A DNA stretch of 38,643 nucleotides from Aquimarina litoralis (GTDB lineage Bacteria > Bacteroidota > Bacteroidia > Flavobacteriales > Flavobacteriaceae). Every line of letters starts with the position of its first letter. The stretch's first letter is position 1. A program made the translations under genes and the position numbers. Shown here in pieces: positions 24,956 to 34,800 of this stretch. The notes under the pieces are model-generated. The model saw only the letters and a program-made list of their open reading frames with translations. It did not search any database and was not told the DNA's origin. The stretch is from contig NZ_WEKL01000107.1 in the NCBI RefSeq assembly GCF_019295435.1, positions 1 through 38,643 of the forward strand. Direction: 5' to 3'.

Positions 24956-26047
24956 ATGAATACAATAGTTGTAATTTTAATATTTGGTGGGCTTTTTTTA
25001 CTATTTTTTGTATTAATTACAAATCCGTTAAACGCGAATAAAAAAGCTAATTTTTGGCTTGGTATTTTCTCACTTCTATTTTCTACTTTTTGGTTAGATG
25101 AAATTTTAAAACTCACAAAGCTTGATTTTACTCAGGATATTTCTTCTTTTTTACCAGTCCGATTTTTTCAATTTCTAACTCCTGTAGTTTTTTATTACAG
25201 TACAGTATATTTTACCAATCCTGATTATAGATTTGAAAAAAGAGATTTGTTACATCTCATCTCCCCTTTTATTTTGCTAATAGTGCTCCTATTTGAACAA
25301 CAATACCCGGCCAATAAAACCTTATTTACTGCGCTTATCAGTCTTATTGTATTACAAGCCATATACTTTATTACGTATTCTTATATAAAGATTCAACATC
25401 ATAAAAAAAGTATTCGTTTATTTTCTTCAAATACTGTCGAGATAGATCTCAAATGGCTGGAACACATCATTTATGCTTTGTTAGCATTATCTTTTTTTAT
25501 TGCAGGGTACAACATTTTCTTTAGTGAAAACGACTTAAATTTATTCGCTAACACCTTTGTATTATTTATAATATTTTTCATCGCTTTTAATGCACTAAAG
25601 CAGAAAGAAATTTTTACGCTAAATGAAACCGAGCGTATTCAAATTATACAAACAAAAAGCCAAACCAATATTGAGCGGCAAAAAGTAATCGATGATGATG
25701 AATTGATATTTTTAAAAGAAAAACTTATTAAAATAATGGAAAAAGATAAACCATTTTTGGATTCGGATTTATCATTAATCAGCCTTTCCAAATTAATTAA
25801 TTTAAGCCCACATCAATTATCATATTTGATAAATGTTGGTTTTAATAAAAACTTTTTTTTGTTTGTAAACAAATATCGTGTTGAACTTGTAAAAGAACTT
25901 CTTGCCAATAAGAGTAATGACAACTTATCCATTCTTGGTATTGCTTTCGAATCTGGTTTTAATTCTAAAACTGCTTTCAATACTACTTTTAAAAAATTTA
26001 CACACCAAACACCTTCAGAATATAAAAAATCACGTTCTACTTTATAA
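24956..26047 (+). CDS. AraC-family regulator with N-terminal membrane domain
   Basis: 363 aa from ATG 24956; a TTG three codons upstream (24947) is the alternative. About seven hydrophobic segments lie in residues 1-215 (first one MNTIVVILIFGGLFLLFFVL), followed by a linker and the AraC DNA-binding domain (about 250-360): LSLISLSKLINLSPHQLSYL and SILGIAFESGFNSKTAFNTT with TPSEYK at the end. It is followed after 140 nt by a TonB-dependent receptor gene on the same strand and is the probable activator of that receptor-hydrolase-peptidase group. It belongs to the same architecture as the regulators at 12072 and 22913. Confidence 0.88.
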   Translation: MNTIVVILIFGGLFLLFFVLITNPLNANKKANFWLGIFSLLFSTFWLDEILKLTKLDFTQDISSFLPVRFFQFLTPVVFYYSTVYFTNPDYRFEKRDLLHLISPFILLIVLLFEQQYPANKTLFTALISLIVLQAIYFITYSYIKIQHHKKSIRLFSSNTVEIDLKWLEHIIYALLALSFFIAGYNIFFSENDLNLFANTFVLFIIFFIAFNALKQKEIFTLNETERIQIIQTKSQTNIERQKVIDDDELIFLKEKLIKIMEKDKPFLDSDLSLISLSKLINLSPHQLSYLINVGFNKNFFLFVNKYRVELVKELLANKSNDNLSILGIAFESGFNSKTAFNTTFKKFTHQTPSEYKKSRSTL

Positions 26048-26154
26048 AAACAAACCTTTTTTTATTTTAAATAATTGATTGTCAATATTTTACATTTTTA
26101 TTAAAAAATAGGTTCTCTTATATAAAAACGAACAATTTAGCATACTTCACTAGT

Positions 26155-26162
26155 TAGTTTTG
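26155..26162 (+). promoter_or_regulatory. -7 promoter box upstream of the TonB receptor gene
   Basis: TAGTTTTG matches the Bacteroidota TAnnTTTG box and lies 25 nt before the ATG at 26188. No TTG is found at the expected -33 position, in line with a promoter that needs an activator such as the preceding AraC protein. Confidence 0.4.
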
Positions 26163-26187
26163 TATCTCAAAATTAACATAACTAATT

Positions 26188-28530
26188 ATGCTTAATAAAA
26201 ATTTGTTTTGGTTATTACTATTATTTATAACAGTAGTAAAAGCACAAGAGTTTACACAAACTATCAAAGGACATGTATTCGATAATGCATCTCAAGAGCC
26301 AATTCCATATGCTACGGTTGCGATTTTGAACGTCCAACCAATTATAGGAACTACTACAGATATTGAAGGTAATTTTATACTCGAAGACATACCTGTGGGG
26401 CGTTATAATATTGAAGTTTCTTTCTTAGGATATGAACCATTAATAATCCCAGAAATAGTGGTTACTTCGGCTAAGGAAGTAAACTTAACTATTGAATTAA
26501 CAGAAAGTCCTTATGCGCTGGACGAAGTTATTATACGCCCTAAAACAAGGAAAGAAAAACCAATTAATAAAATGGCAACGGTAAGCGCAAGAATGTTAAG
26601 CGTTGAAGAAGCCAGTAGATATGCAGGAGGTTTTGACGATCCTGCTCGTTTAGCATCTTCATTCCCTGGAGTAGCTACAAGTAACGTTGGTAATAATGCT
26701 ATTATTGTTAGAGGTAATGCACCCAAATATTTACAATGGAAAATTGAAGGTATAGAAATACCCAACCCTAACCATTTTGCAAATTTAAGTGCTTTTGGTG
26801 GTGGTGGGTTAACAGCATTAAGTAGTAATTTGTTAGCCAACTCTGATTTTCTTACTGGTGCTTTTCCCGCTGAATATAACAATGCTTTATCAGGTGTTTT
26901 TGACATAAAAATGCGAAATGGAAACTCTGTTGATCACGAACATAGTATAGAAGCCGGTCTAATAGGCATAGATTTAACTTCTGAAGGTCCTCTAGGTAAA
27001 AAAGAAAAAGGTGCTTCTTACCTAGCCAATTATAGATACTCAACTCTAGGTCTTATTTCTCCATTACTACCAGATGATTCAGGAGATATAAATTATCAGG
27101 ATATATCGTTCAAACTAAATTTACCAACAAAAAAAGCAGGGTTGTTTTCTGTTTGGGGAATTGGTTTGGTAGATAATTCAGAAACACTACCAGAAAAAGA
27201 TCTCAATAATCAAGTGTATTATGAAGATATCGAACAACAAGATGTAAGTCAATACATGGGTGCTTTTGGTATAAATAACAGATTAAGCCTTAAAAATTCT
27301 GCGTATTTAAACACGACTATTTCAACTTCGACAAATGGCATCAGTTTAAAAACTGATAGACTAAACAGTCAATCACAATTACAGCCTGAAAACGAAATAA
27401 ACAATAATCACTATAATATCATATTCAAATCCTATTTAAACAAAAAATTTAGTACAAAACATACTCATAGAACAGGAATAACCTATAGAGGATTGGCTTA
27501 TCATATCGATTTGAAAGAAAGGGATGAAAACACAAATACTTTGAACACCATAGCTTCCGAAAATGGATTTAGTTCATTAGTATCCTTATATTCTCAATCT
27601 TCTTTGTCTTTTAAAAAATGGAAACTCAATCTAGGCATTAATGCTCAGCTATTTAGCTTAAATAACAGCATTTCTATTGAACCAAGATTAGGTACAAGCC
27701 ATCAAATTAATGAAAATAATGCAGTAAGTTTTGGTTATGGTCTGCATAGCAGGATAGAACCTTTAAATATTTACTTCGCCAGAACCATAGATATCAATAA
27801 TGTCCAAGCCAATAGAGAATTAAAACTTTCAAAAGCTCATCATTTTGTACTGGCATACGATTGGAATATTTCAAAAAATTTACACTTAAAAGTTGAGCCT
27901 TATTTTCAATATTTATTTGACATTCCTATAGTGACTAATACCACTACCTCTCTTATAAACTTGGAACAAGATTGGTTTATTACAGACAGATATATAAATG
28001 CAGGTAAAGGACAAAATTATGGGATAGACATCACCTTAGAACAATATATGAATAATGGGTTTTATTATTTGATATCTGGATCCATATTTGATTCGAAATA
28101 CAAAACTGATACCAATGAATGGTTCAACACAAGGTTTAACAAAAGCTTTTTAATTACAGCGCTGGCTGGTAAGGAATTTAGATTTGGTAAAAGCAAACAA
28201 AGTTTATTAGGAATTAATATTAGAGCGAGTGTACAAGGAGGTAATCGATATTCGCCGATAGACAACCAAGCATCAATATTACAAAGTGATGTAGTGTATA
28301 ATGATGCAAATCCATTTACTCAACAGGCAAAAACAGCATTCTTAACCGATTTTACTATTAACTATGAATGGAATAAACAAAAATCCACTCAAAGACTATC
28401 TCTCAAGGTTTTAAATGCCACAAATTTTGAAGAATTTCAAGGTCACAGATTTAATCTACAAACCAATACAGTTGATAAATTTAAAGAAGCCATAATTATT
28501 CCAAACATAAGCTACAAAATAGCTTTTTAA
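26188..28530 (+). CDS. TonB-dependent outer-membrane receptor with carboxypeptidase-regulatory-like N-domain
   Basis: 780 aa. A signal peptide (about 1-19, VVKAQ), then a CarboxypepD_reg-like domain (24-108; IKGHVFDNASQEPIPYATV and GYEPLIIPEIVV), a plug domain (about 125-235; AIIVRGNAPKYLQWKIEGIE and NALSGVFDIKMRNGN) and an outer-membrane beta-barrel to the end (NISYKIAF, terminal aromatic). It imports a bulky ligand through the outer membrane using TonB energy. There is no SusD partner. Neighbours are an AraC regulator, an amidohydrolase lipoprotein and a broken S41 peptidase, which suggests a peptide- or amide-containing ligand. The last 37 bases of the conserved 3' end recur at 29964-30000. 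Confidence 0.9.
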   Translation: MLNKNLFWLLLLFITVVKAQEFTQTIKGHVFDNASQEPIPYATVAILNVQPIIGTTTDIEGNFILEDIPVGRYNIEVSFLGYEPLIIPEIVVTSAKEVNLTIELTESPYALDEVIIRPKTRKEKPINKMATVSARMLSVEEASRYAGGFDDPARLASSFPGVATSNVGNNAIIVRGNAPKYLQWKIEGIEIPNPNHFANLSAFGGGGLTALSSNLLANSDFLTGAFPAEYNNALSGVFDIKMRNGNSVDHEHSIEAGLIGIDLTSEGPLGKKEKGASYLANYRYSTLGLISPLLPDDSGDINYQDISFKLNLPTKKAGLFSVWGIGLVDNSETLPEKDLNNQVYYEDIEQQDVSQYMGAFGINNRLSLKNSAYLNTTISTSTNGISLKTDRLNSQSQLQPENEINNNHYNIIFKSYLNKKFSTKHTHRTGITYRGLAYHIDLKERDENTNTLNTIASENGFSSLVSLYSQSSLSFKKWKLNLGINAQLFSLNNSISIEPRLGTSHQINENNAVSFGYGLHSRIEPLNIYFARTIDINNVQANRELKLSKAHHFVLAYDWNISKNLHLKVEPYFQYLFDIPIVTNTTTSLINLEQDWFITDRYINAGKGQNYGIDITLEQYMNNGFYYLISGSIFDSKYKTDTNEWFNTRFNKSFLITALAGKEFRFGKSKQSLLGINIRASVQGGNRYSPIDNQASILQSDVVYNDANPFTQQAKTAFLTDFTINYEWNKQKSTQRLSLKVLNATNFEEFQGHRFNLQTNTVDKFKEAIIIPNISYKIAF

Positions 28531-28580
28531 CTAGTAGATCAAAATAAAAATCTTTTACAAAACATATAAAAAACCATGTT

Positions 28581-29852
28581 ATGAAAACTAATGTTTATTA
28601 TACTCTTATCGTACTATTTTTCCTAGTCTCGTGTCAGAGTAAAGAAAATACAGATAAAAAAGAATCTTATATCAATCCCAAGAGCTTAACAATGGAGTTG
28701 AAAAATGGCAATTGGTTCAACGGAAACACTTTTGAAAAGAAAACTGCATGGGTTCGAAACGGTATATTATCGTTTGAGAATAAAAATGAATTAAATGATA
28801 CTATTATAAACTTAAAAGGGAAGTATGTCATTCCTCCATTTGCTGAAGCACATAACCATAATCTGGAAAGCGCATTCCAGCTAGAAAAACGGATTAACTC
28901 TTACCTTAAAAATGGTGTATTTTATGTAAAACAACTTTCTTCCATAAAAAAACAGATTGACCCATTGATGCATCATTACAATAAACCAAATGGAATAGAC
29001 ATTAGTATGGCTCATGCGCCTCTTACAGCAACTGGTGGTCATCCTGTAGCATTACGTGAATGGTTTCTTGAATCAGGTTGGTTTGAAGGTCTCTTTGACA
29101 CATTAGATGATATCGAATCACATGGTTTTTTTACGATAGATAATCAGAACGATTTAGAAAATAAATGGAGCCATATTTTATCTTTTAAACCTGATTTTAT
29201 TAAAATAATGCTTCTTCATTCTGAAGAATATGAAAAACGAAAAAATGATACTACTTTTTTTGGAAAAAAAGGTTTAAATCCAGCTCTAGTTCCTATAATT
29301 GTTAAAAAAGCTCATGAAAATAATTTACGGGTAAGTGCGCATGTGGAAACCGCCCATGATTTTCATGTAGCAGTTAAATCTGGTGTGGACGAAATTGCTC
29401 ACTTCCCTGAGATATTTAACGGTAATATAGTACCTCGAGAAGATGTAGTTTTAGCAAGGAAAAAGAATACGGTTGTTACCACTACAATATCATTGATTAA
29501 CAGAAAAAAAGAAGATTCACTTTACACAGATTTACTTGATAATATTAAACAAAATCTAAAGATATTTAAAGAAGAAAAAGTAACTCTCGCTATTGGATCT
29601 GATATGTTTAATGACAATTCAGTTGGCGAATTCCAACTCCTTTACGATTTAAACATTTTTAGCAATCTTGAACTTCTAAAAATGTGGGTTGAAAATGCTG
29701 CAAAGACAACACTCCCAAACAGAAATATTGGTCATTTGCAAGAAGGTTTTGAAGCAAGTTTTTTAGTCTTAGATTCTGATCCTTTGGCAGATATAAGAGA
29801 AATAAATAATTCTATTGTTCTTAAAGTTAAGCAAGGAGAAATATTAGAATAA
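28581..29852 (+). CDS. Amidohydrolase-family lipoprotein
   Basis: 423 aa. The lipobox Cys is at about residue 18 (FLVSCQS), so the mature protein is exported and lipidated. The amidohydrolase superfamily TIM-barrel metal sites are visible: HNHNL (HxH, near residue 92) in GKYVIPPFAEAHNHN, a candidate bridging Lys in FKPDFIKIMLLH, His of AHVETAHD, His of EIAHFPEI and Asp of AIGSDMF. The C-terminal EGFEASFLVLDSDPLADI is typical of imidazolonepropionase/dipeptidase-like members. The substrate is unknown; a cyclic amide or dipeptide is plausible. It starts 50 nt after the TonB receptor and is probably cotranscribed. Confidence 0.85.
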   Translation: MKTNVYYTLIVLFFLVSCQSKENTDKKESYINPKSLTMELKNGNWFNGNTFEKKTAWVRNGILSFENKNELNDTIINLKGKYVIPPFAEAHNHNLESAFQLEKRINSYLKNGVFYVKQLSSIKKQIDPLMHHYNKPNGIDISMAHAPLTATGGHPVALREWFLESGWFEGLFDTLDDIESHGFFTIDNQNDLENKWSHILSFKPDFIKIMLLHSEEYEKRKNDTTFFGKKGLNPALVPIIVKKAHENNLRVSAHVETAHDFHVAVKSGVDEIAHFPEIFNGNIVPREDVVLARKKNTVVTTTISLINRKKEDSLYTDLLDNIKQNLKIFKEEKVTLAIGSDMFNDNSVGEFQLLYDLNIFSNLELLKMWVENAAKTTLPNRNIGHLQEGFEASFLVLDSDPLADIREINNSIVLKVKQGEILE

Positions 29853-29963
29853 ACAACTATTAGGATACTACTCCATAAATATCTTCTATAAAATATAACG
29901 AGAATTTCCAAATACAAAAAAAATAGTATAGGTAACCAATAAACGAATGCGGTATACAAATGT

Positions 29964-30009
29964 AGAAGCCATAATTATCCCAAACATAAGCTACAAAATA
30001 TCATTTTAG
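29964..30009 (+). pseudogene. 3'-end remnant of a TonB-dependent receptor gene
   Basis: Bases 29964-30000 match 28485-28521 of the upstream receptor gene with one mismatch in 37. The open frame reads TNVEAIIIPNISYKISF and stops at TAG (30007-30009), equivalent to the receptor's final beta-strand. Nothing upstream of about 29950 matches. It looks like the surviving tail of a second receptor gene. It lies in the 280-nt gap between the amidohydrolase and S41 peptidase genes, which otherwise holds nothing recognisable. Confidence 0.75.
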
Positions 30010-30132
30010 TTAATAGAATAATTCAATTTGAAAATTGATAAATAAACAATAACCAGAATTGATATGAATTCTTATTTAGTTTGAAATCATTCCCACATTT
30101 AAAGTTTATTAATTATTAAGTATATAAAAACT

Positions 30133-31539
30133 ATGAACCGAAAAAATTATAGTTTATTCTTAGGAGTTTTATTCTTATCAGCATTAAGCGCAATGAACCC
30201 GCTTAAGAATATAGGTCAGAAAGCTTGTTTTGAAGAAACATTGATTTCTAAAGAGGAAGCACTTTCAGAGATAGACACACTAAAAAAATATATAGAAGAG
30301 GTTCATCCTAACCCATATAATTATGTTTCAAAACCTTTGATATATTCTGAATTTGAAAAAATAAAGAGTCTTATTATTAATGATAGTATATCAATTTACA
30401 AACACTATAACAATGTTAGTAAATTAATGGGTCTTTATAATGACGGCCACACTTTTGCTAAATTTCCTAGAGAGTATTATCGACTTCAACAAAAATTTTT
30501 ACCCTTTAAAGCTACTATAAATGATAAAGACAAAGAGATTCTTATACAAGCGTCTTCTGATTCTACTATTCAAGAGGGCTCAAAAGTTATTGCGGTCAAT
30601 GGAATTCATACTGAGCAATTAATAGACTCTTCTGTTGACTTAATGAGTGGAGAGACAAAAGAGTTTAAAATTAAAAGAATTGAGTATACATTATCAGAAT
30701 TATTCTATAGTCAATTTGGATTTTGCAGATCTTATGAGGTTCAGATTGAATCCAACAATAAACAAAGTGTACATTATGTCCAAGGAATAGATTTTAAATC
30801 CTACAAAAGACTAAAAAACAATCCTAATGATATATCTACAAACAACTATTCTGCAAAATTTCTTAATAATGGTAAGGTATGTATCATAGATTTCAATTCC
30901 TTTAGAGATCTTGCATCCTTCAAAGAGTTTCTGATCAAAACTTTTACCAAAATTTCAAATCTTAATACAGAACATCTTATAATTGATATAAGAGATAATA
31001 GTGGAGGTAATTCTCAACTTGGGGATGAACTATTTCAATACATAGCAAACAAACCTTTTAATCAATACTATAAATCCTTAGCAAAATCAGGCAAATAACA
31101 GAAAAAGGCTTATGAATACTATTTGAAAAAAGGGTATATTGATTCAACATTTTATAATCAAAGCAACTCGATTCCTAATGGAAAGATAACAACTAACATA
31201 GCGCAGTTACATCCTCTCCGTAATGAACCTTTGCGTTACTCAAACAGTTTATATTTACTTATTAATACAAAAACCTACTCATCTGCATCTGATTTTTCTT
31301 GGTGCTTTAAACATTATGATATGGGAACAGTTATTGGACAAGAAACTGGTGGACATGCTGTTTCATTTGGTGAAGTAATAAATGTAGAACTTCCTTTTTC
31401 TAAATTAAATATCGGGATTTCTTCGAAACATTTTTATCGTATTGGAGCAAGTGATAAAAATAGGCATGGAACAATACCAGAGATAAAAGTTAATTCAGAG
31501 TTTGCCTTAAAACAAGCTTTAGAATTAACAAATATATAA
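30133..31539 (+). pseudogene. S41-family (tail-specific protease-like) peptidase gene interrupted by one in-frame stop
   Basis: Two segments in the same frame, 30133-31098 and 31099-31539, are separated only by TAA at 31096-31098. Joined they give about 468 residues: a secretion signal (1-20), a helical N-domain with LMGLYNDGHTF, a PDZ-like region (SKVIAVNGIHTEQLID), and the S41 catalytic core with LIIDIRDNSGGNSQLGDELF before the stop and NTKTYSSASDFSWCF (catalytic Ser) plus IGQETGGHAVSFG after it. The upstream product would lack the catalytic Ser. A restart at TTG 31123 would give a fragment without the N-domain. It is either a recent pseudogene, a base-calling error, or a stop read through at low level. 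Confidence 0.85.
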
Positions 31540-31695
31540 ATTCACTTATGACTAGAAAATCATATATGTATCGTATAGATAACTGCTCGTATTTTATAGG
31601 AGACGATCTAATTATTTAAAAAAAATAATCATAAAAAATCAAGAGGAAATTGAATCCATAATTATTTCGAAGATAGTCTAGAATTTATGACTTTT
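31540..31695. other. Intergenic spacer before the AraC 3'-end copy
   Basis: No gene found. The part around 31650-31690 weakly recalls a decayed TonB receptor end (CCATAATTATT shared) but is too short and imperfect to annotate. Confidence 0.35.
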
Positions 31696-31818
31696 TTTTA
31701 ATAGAACCTTTCAACGATTTGAAGGAGTAACACCTTCTAAATTTAGAAAGCAACATTTACAGGTTTAAAAACGATCTCTATAAAAAACTAGCTCGGAAAT
31801 GATTTCCGAGCTAGTTCA
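31696..31818 (+). pseudogene. Remnant of an AraC gene 3' end (copy B of the duplication)
   Basis: Plus-strand bases 31696-31767 encode FNRTFQRFEGVTPSKFRKQH and then LQV-stop, identical in protein sequence to the end of the 22913-24055 AraC gene. The four nucleotide changes are all synonymous, so the ancestor was a functional, selected gene before truncation. The hairpin following it is also shared and now serves the opposite-strand RHS gene. Confidence 0.8.
31782..31816 (-). terminator. Intrinsic terminator of the RHS gene
   Basis: A perfect 15-bp inverted repeat (31786-31800 with 31802-31816, first bases AACTAGCTCGG) is followed on the minus strand by a TTTTTT run (31787-31782). It lies 18 nt after the RHS stop. 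The duplicate near 24074-24104 has two mismatched pairs and no minus-strand gene to terminate. Confidence 0.85.
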
Positions 31819-31833
31819 ATAGTTAATATATCA

Positions 31834-34800
31834 TCAATTATATTGATGCTTTGAAATAGCATCCAAAGTTTTATATGTTAATAAAGGCTTTACTTTACTA
31901 TTAAATGCATTAACTGCTTTTCGTCTAAATTCAGAATTTCTAGTACCATCTCCGGCAGGTTGTGATTTCAATAACTGTTCAAAAATTGGCATTGTTTTCT
32001 TACCTAATTTTGACCACTTTTCAAGCTTACCTGTCACATAGCCTTCTGCTTTACTTTTAACTTTCTTCATTATAAAGTCATCAACTTTTGTTTGTAGATT
32101 ATTTACATTTTTTTGAGAAGACACATTCTCCATGAAAATCGATTTTAAAGCCATATGTGTTAGGTCTTTCGAAATAAAATCCTTTCCAGTATACTCAACC
32201 CCTGCTTTTTCATTTATAGCATTAGAAACTTCTCTTAAATATTCGTTCTGTTGTTCTAGTATTTGTATTTGATCTGAGAACGTTTCTCCTTTAGTTCCAA
32301 AGAAAAATTCTCCAAGATTCTTATATTTACTTTTTACATCGTCAGAAAGACCCAAAATAGACCCTTGATCCAAATTACCATCTTTTTGGGCAGCAGCTGA
32401 AATAGCATAGTCTCCCTTTTGATCATACCATTTCACTTCACCTGTTTCCAAATTTTTTATCCAATCTTGAGGTTTCATTCCATCAGGATCCATAAAATAA
32501 ATAGGGTTGTTAAAAGCATAGTTATAGGGACTGTGTCTGCGCATTTCTTCTGCTAATGGATCGATATTCATCCATCTACCTAAAGCTGCGTCATAATTAC
32601 GCGCTGTAATATCAATCCATCCAAGTCCCAATTCATCTTGATGCTCTTTTCCTGTAAATCCAAACTTTTGTGCTGCACTATTCCCATGAGAAGAAATCAT
32701 TGTGTTATATCCTTTTTGTGGTAATCCAAAAGGATAATAATTCTTTTCTTCTAAAATTTCGCTATAGGAGGCATCATTTACTTTGGTAATACGTAAATCA
32801 TCAAACCAACCTTCTACTTTGGAGCCTCCTGTATAGATACCTAAACGCAGATTCAATTTATCGATATTAGCAGGTACCGTTACTCGCTTTTCTACATACA
32901 ACCATCTGTTTGTTTGACGCAATCTAGGGGCTTCTGCTATCTGCGTAGAGTATCCTGTTTCTTCATTCTCATTCATAAATAACAAGATTCTACCATATGC
33001 ACTACTTGGGGCCTCTATATAAATCCAACCAGAAAAGATATAATCTGTAACCACAGTATTGTTTATAGTAATCCAATTATTGCTATGGGCGTATACTTCT
33101 CCTGAACCGTTTTTTGATAATTTGATTGCCTTGCTGCCAGATACGGTATGTTTACCATCGATAATAGCAGAAGAACCATACAAAGCTCCTACACTATCCC
33201 ATCCAGCCGTATTACTAGCATCATCATAAAAGATTTCTGTAGTTGGTGTTGTGATTTCACCGTCATCATTACTATCGGTAAATGATAAACGGATATTACC
33301 TAAATGATCTTTATACTGATAAACATAGTTGTATTTTCCTAAATTATCCTTTTGCACATACCCTTCTGCATGATTAAAGAATTGTAATTCTCCGTTTTCG
33401 TAAACGTAATTACCTGCGTATAAAGTTTCTGTTTCTGCTCCTGTAGTTTCATTTACTACATATTTTTTCAACTTCACCCCTGTAGCATCATAGACATAAT
33501 TAATAGTGCTATCATCAATAGCACCAAAGTCAATACCAGTAGGTAAATTAAGATGATTATAGTAGATGTCAGAAATTCCTTTATTCCAATCTTTGGTCAT
33601 ATTACCATTAGTATCATAGCTATAGTCATTACCATTGGTATTCCCATCTTTAAAACCAAATGGAATACCTTCATGATCATTTACTGCTAGTAATTTATTA
33701 CCACTATCATAGGTATACGTTAGATCATCCATTACATCAAAAACAGTTGCTTCCTGATTTGTGTGCCCCAATCTAACTAAATTAGAAATATTCCCATTTT
33801 TATCGTAGCCTATTTCATCCAAATCATATTTGTCACTGGCAGTTCCATGTGCTCCTATAATCCTGTTTAACGCATCATAATTATAAACATAAGATTTAGT
33901 GCCAGGGTCGATATTTTGTGTTTGCCAAGTAGTTTGCGCAATATTTCCATTATACAAATACTTAGCAGCCTCACTACCTGTATTATACTTTAAGCTAAAA
34001 TTAAACAGATCATTATCGCTATTTCCATCTTCGTTTATAGCGGTTAACCAACCATGCACATTATAGTCATAATCCACTTTCTGCAAACCACGATTATTGT
34101 CTACAATTTTAAAGTTCTTGATTTTTGCACCATTAGTATGCATTGATATGTCCCCTAGCAAACTTCCAAAAGAAGCAGTTTTAGAAACATAAAAGGTTTC
34201 TCCATTCTTTTTGTAATGGATGGTATTACCAATACGTTCTACTCTAAAAACATCTCCTTTTACAAATTTGCCATACTCTCCTTTATGTTTACCATTTTCA
34301 TAAATGATCAGCCTTTTGGTCCAATACAGGTAGATCGCATGATTAATTGTAGAATAGTGTGCATTGCTATTACTATTGGATAAACCTATCATCATAGGAG
34401 TATTATCCGAGTTAGCTATAAACTCTACATATCCATTGCCATCGATACTTCCCTTGGTTGCCAAACCTACGGCCCAACCACCACCACTTATTTTGGTGAT
34501 CTCATTATTACTAATTGTAAGTCCACTAGTTACGTCTGTGTATCCTGCTTTGGTTCCATTACCCAGCATTTTACTTTCCAACTGACCTAAGTCATCGTAG
34601 TTATTTTTTACAATACGCTCAGATATTTGGTTATTAATTTGTTGGGTTTGACTCACCAATCGATCCATATGATCATATTCAAAGCGGTCAACCGTAACGA
34701 TATCTATTTTTCCTGTTTTTTTATGGGTAGTTTTGGTTTCTAATACTTTCCCTGTAAAATCATCAAGCTTGCTTTCCATAATATCTACAGTTCCCAAATA

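Noticed and set aside
26511..26906. 131-codon minus-strand frame inside the TonB receptor gene
   Set aside because: Antisense shadow of a conserved plug domain.
31643..31695. Possible third relic of a TonB receptor 3' end (CCATAATTATT followed by stops)
   Set aside because: Only about 11 contiguous matching bases and several frame breaks; chance similarity in AT-rich DNA cannot be excluded.
24107..31695. Search for an integrase, transposase or insertion sequence explaining the flanking repeats
   Set aside because: No mobile-element gene or terminal inverted repeats were found in this block, so it is not annotated as a mobile element.
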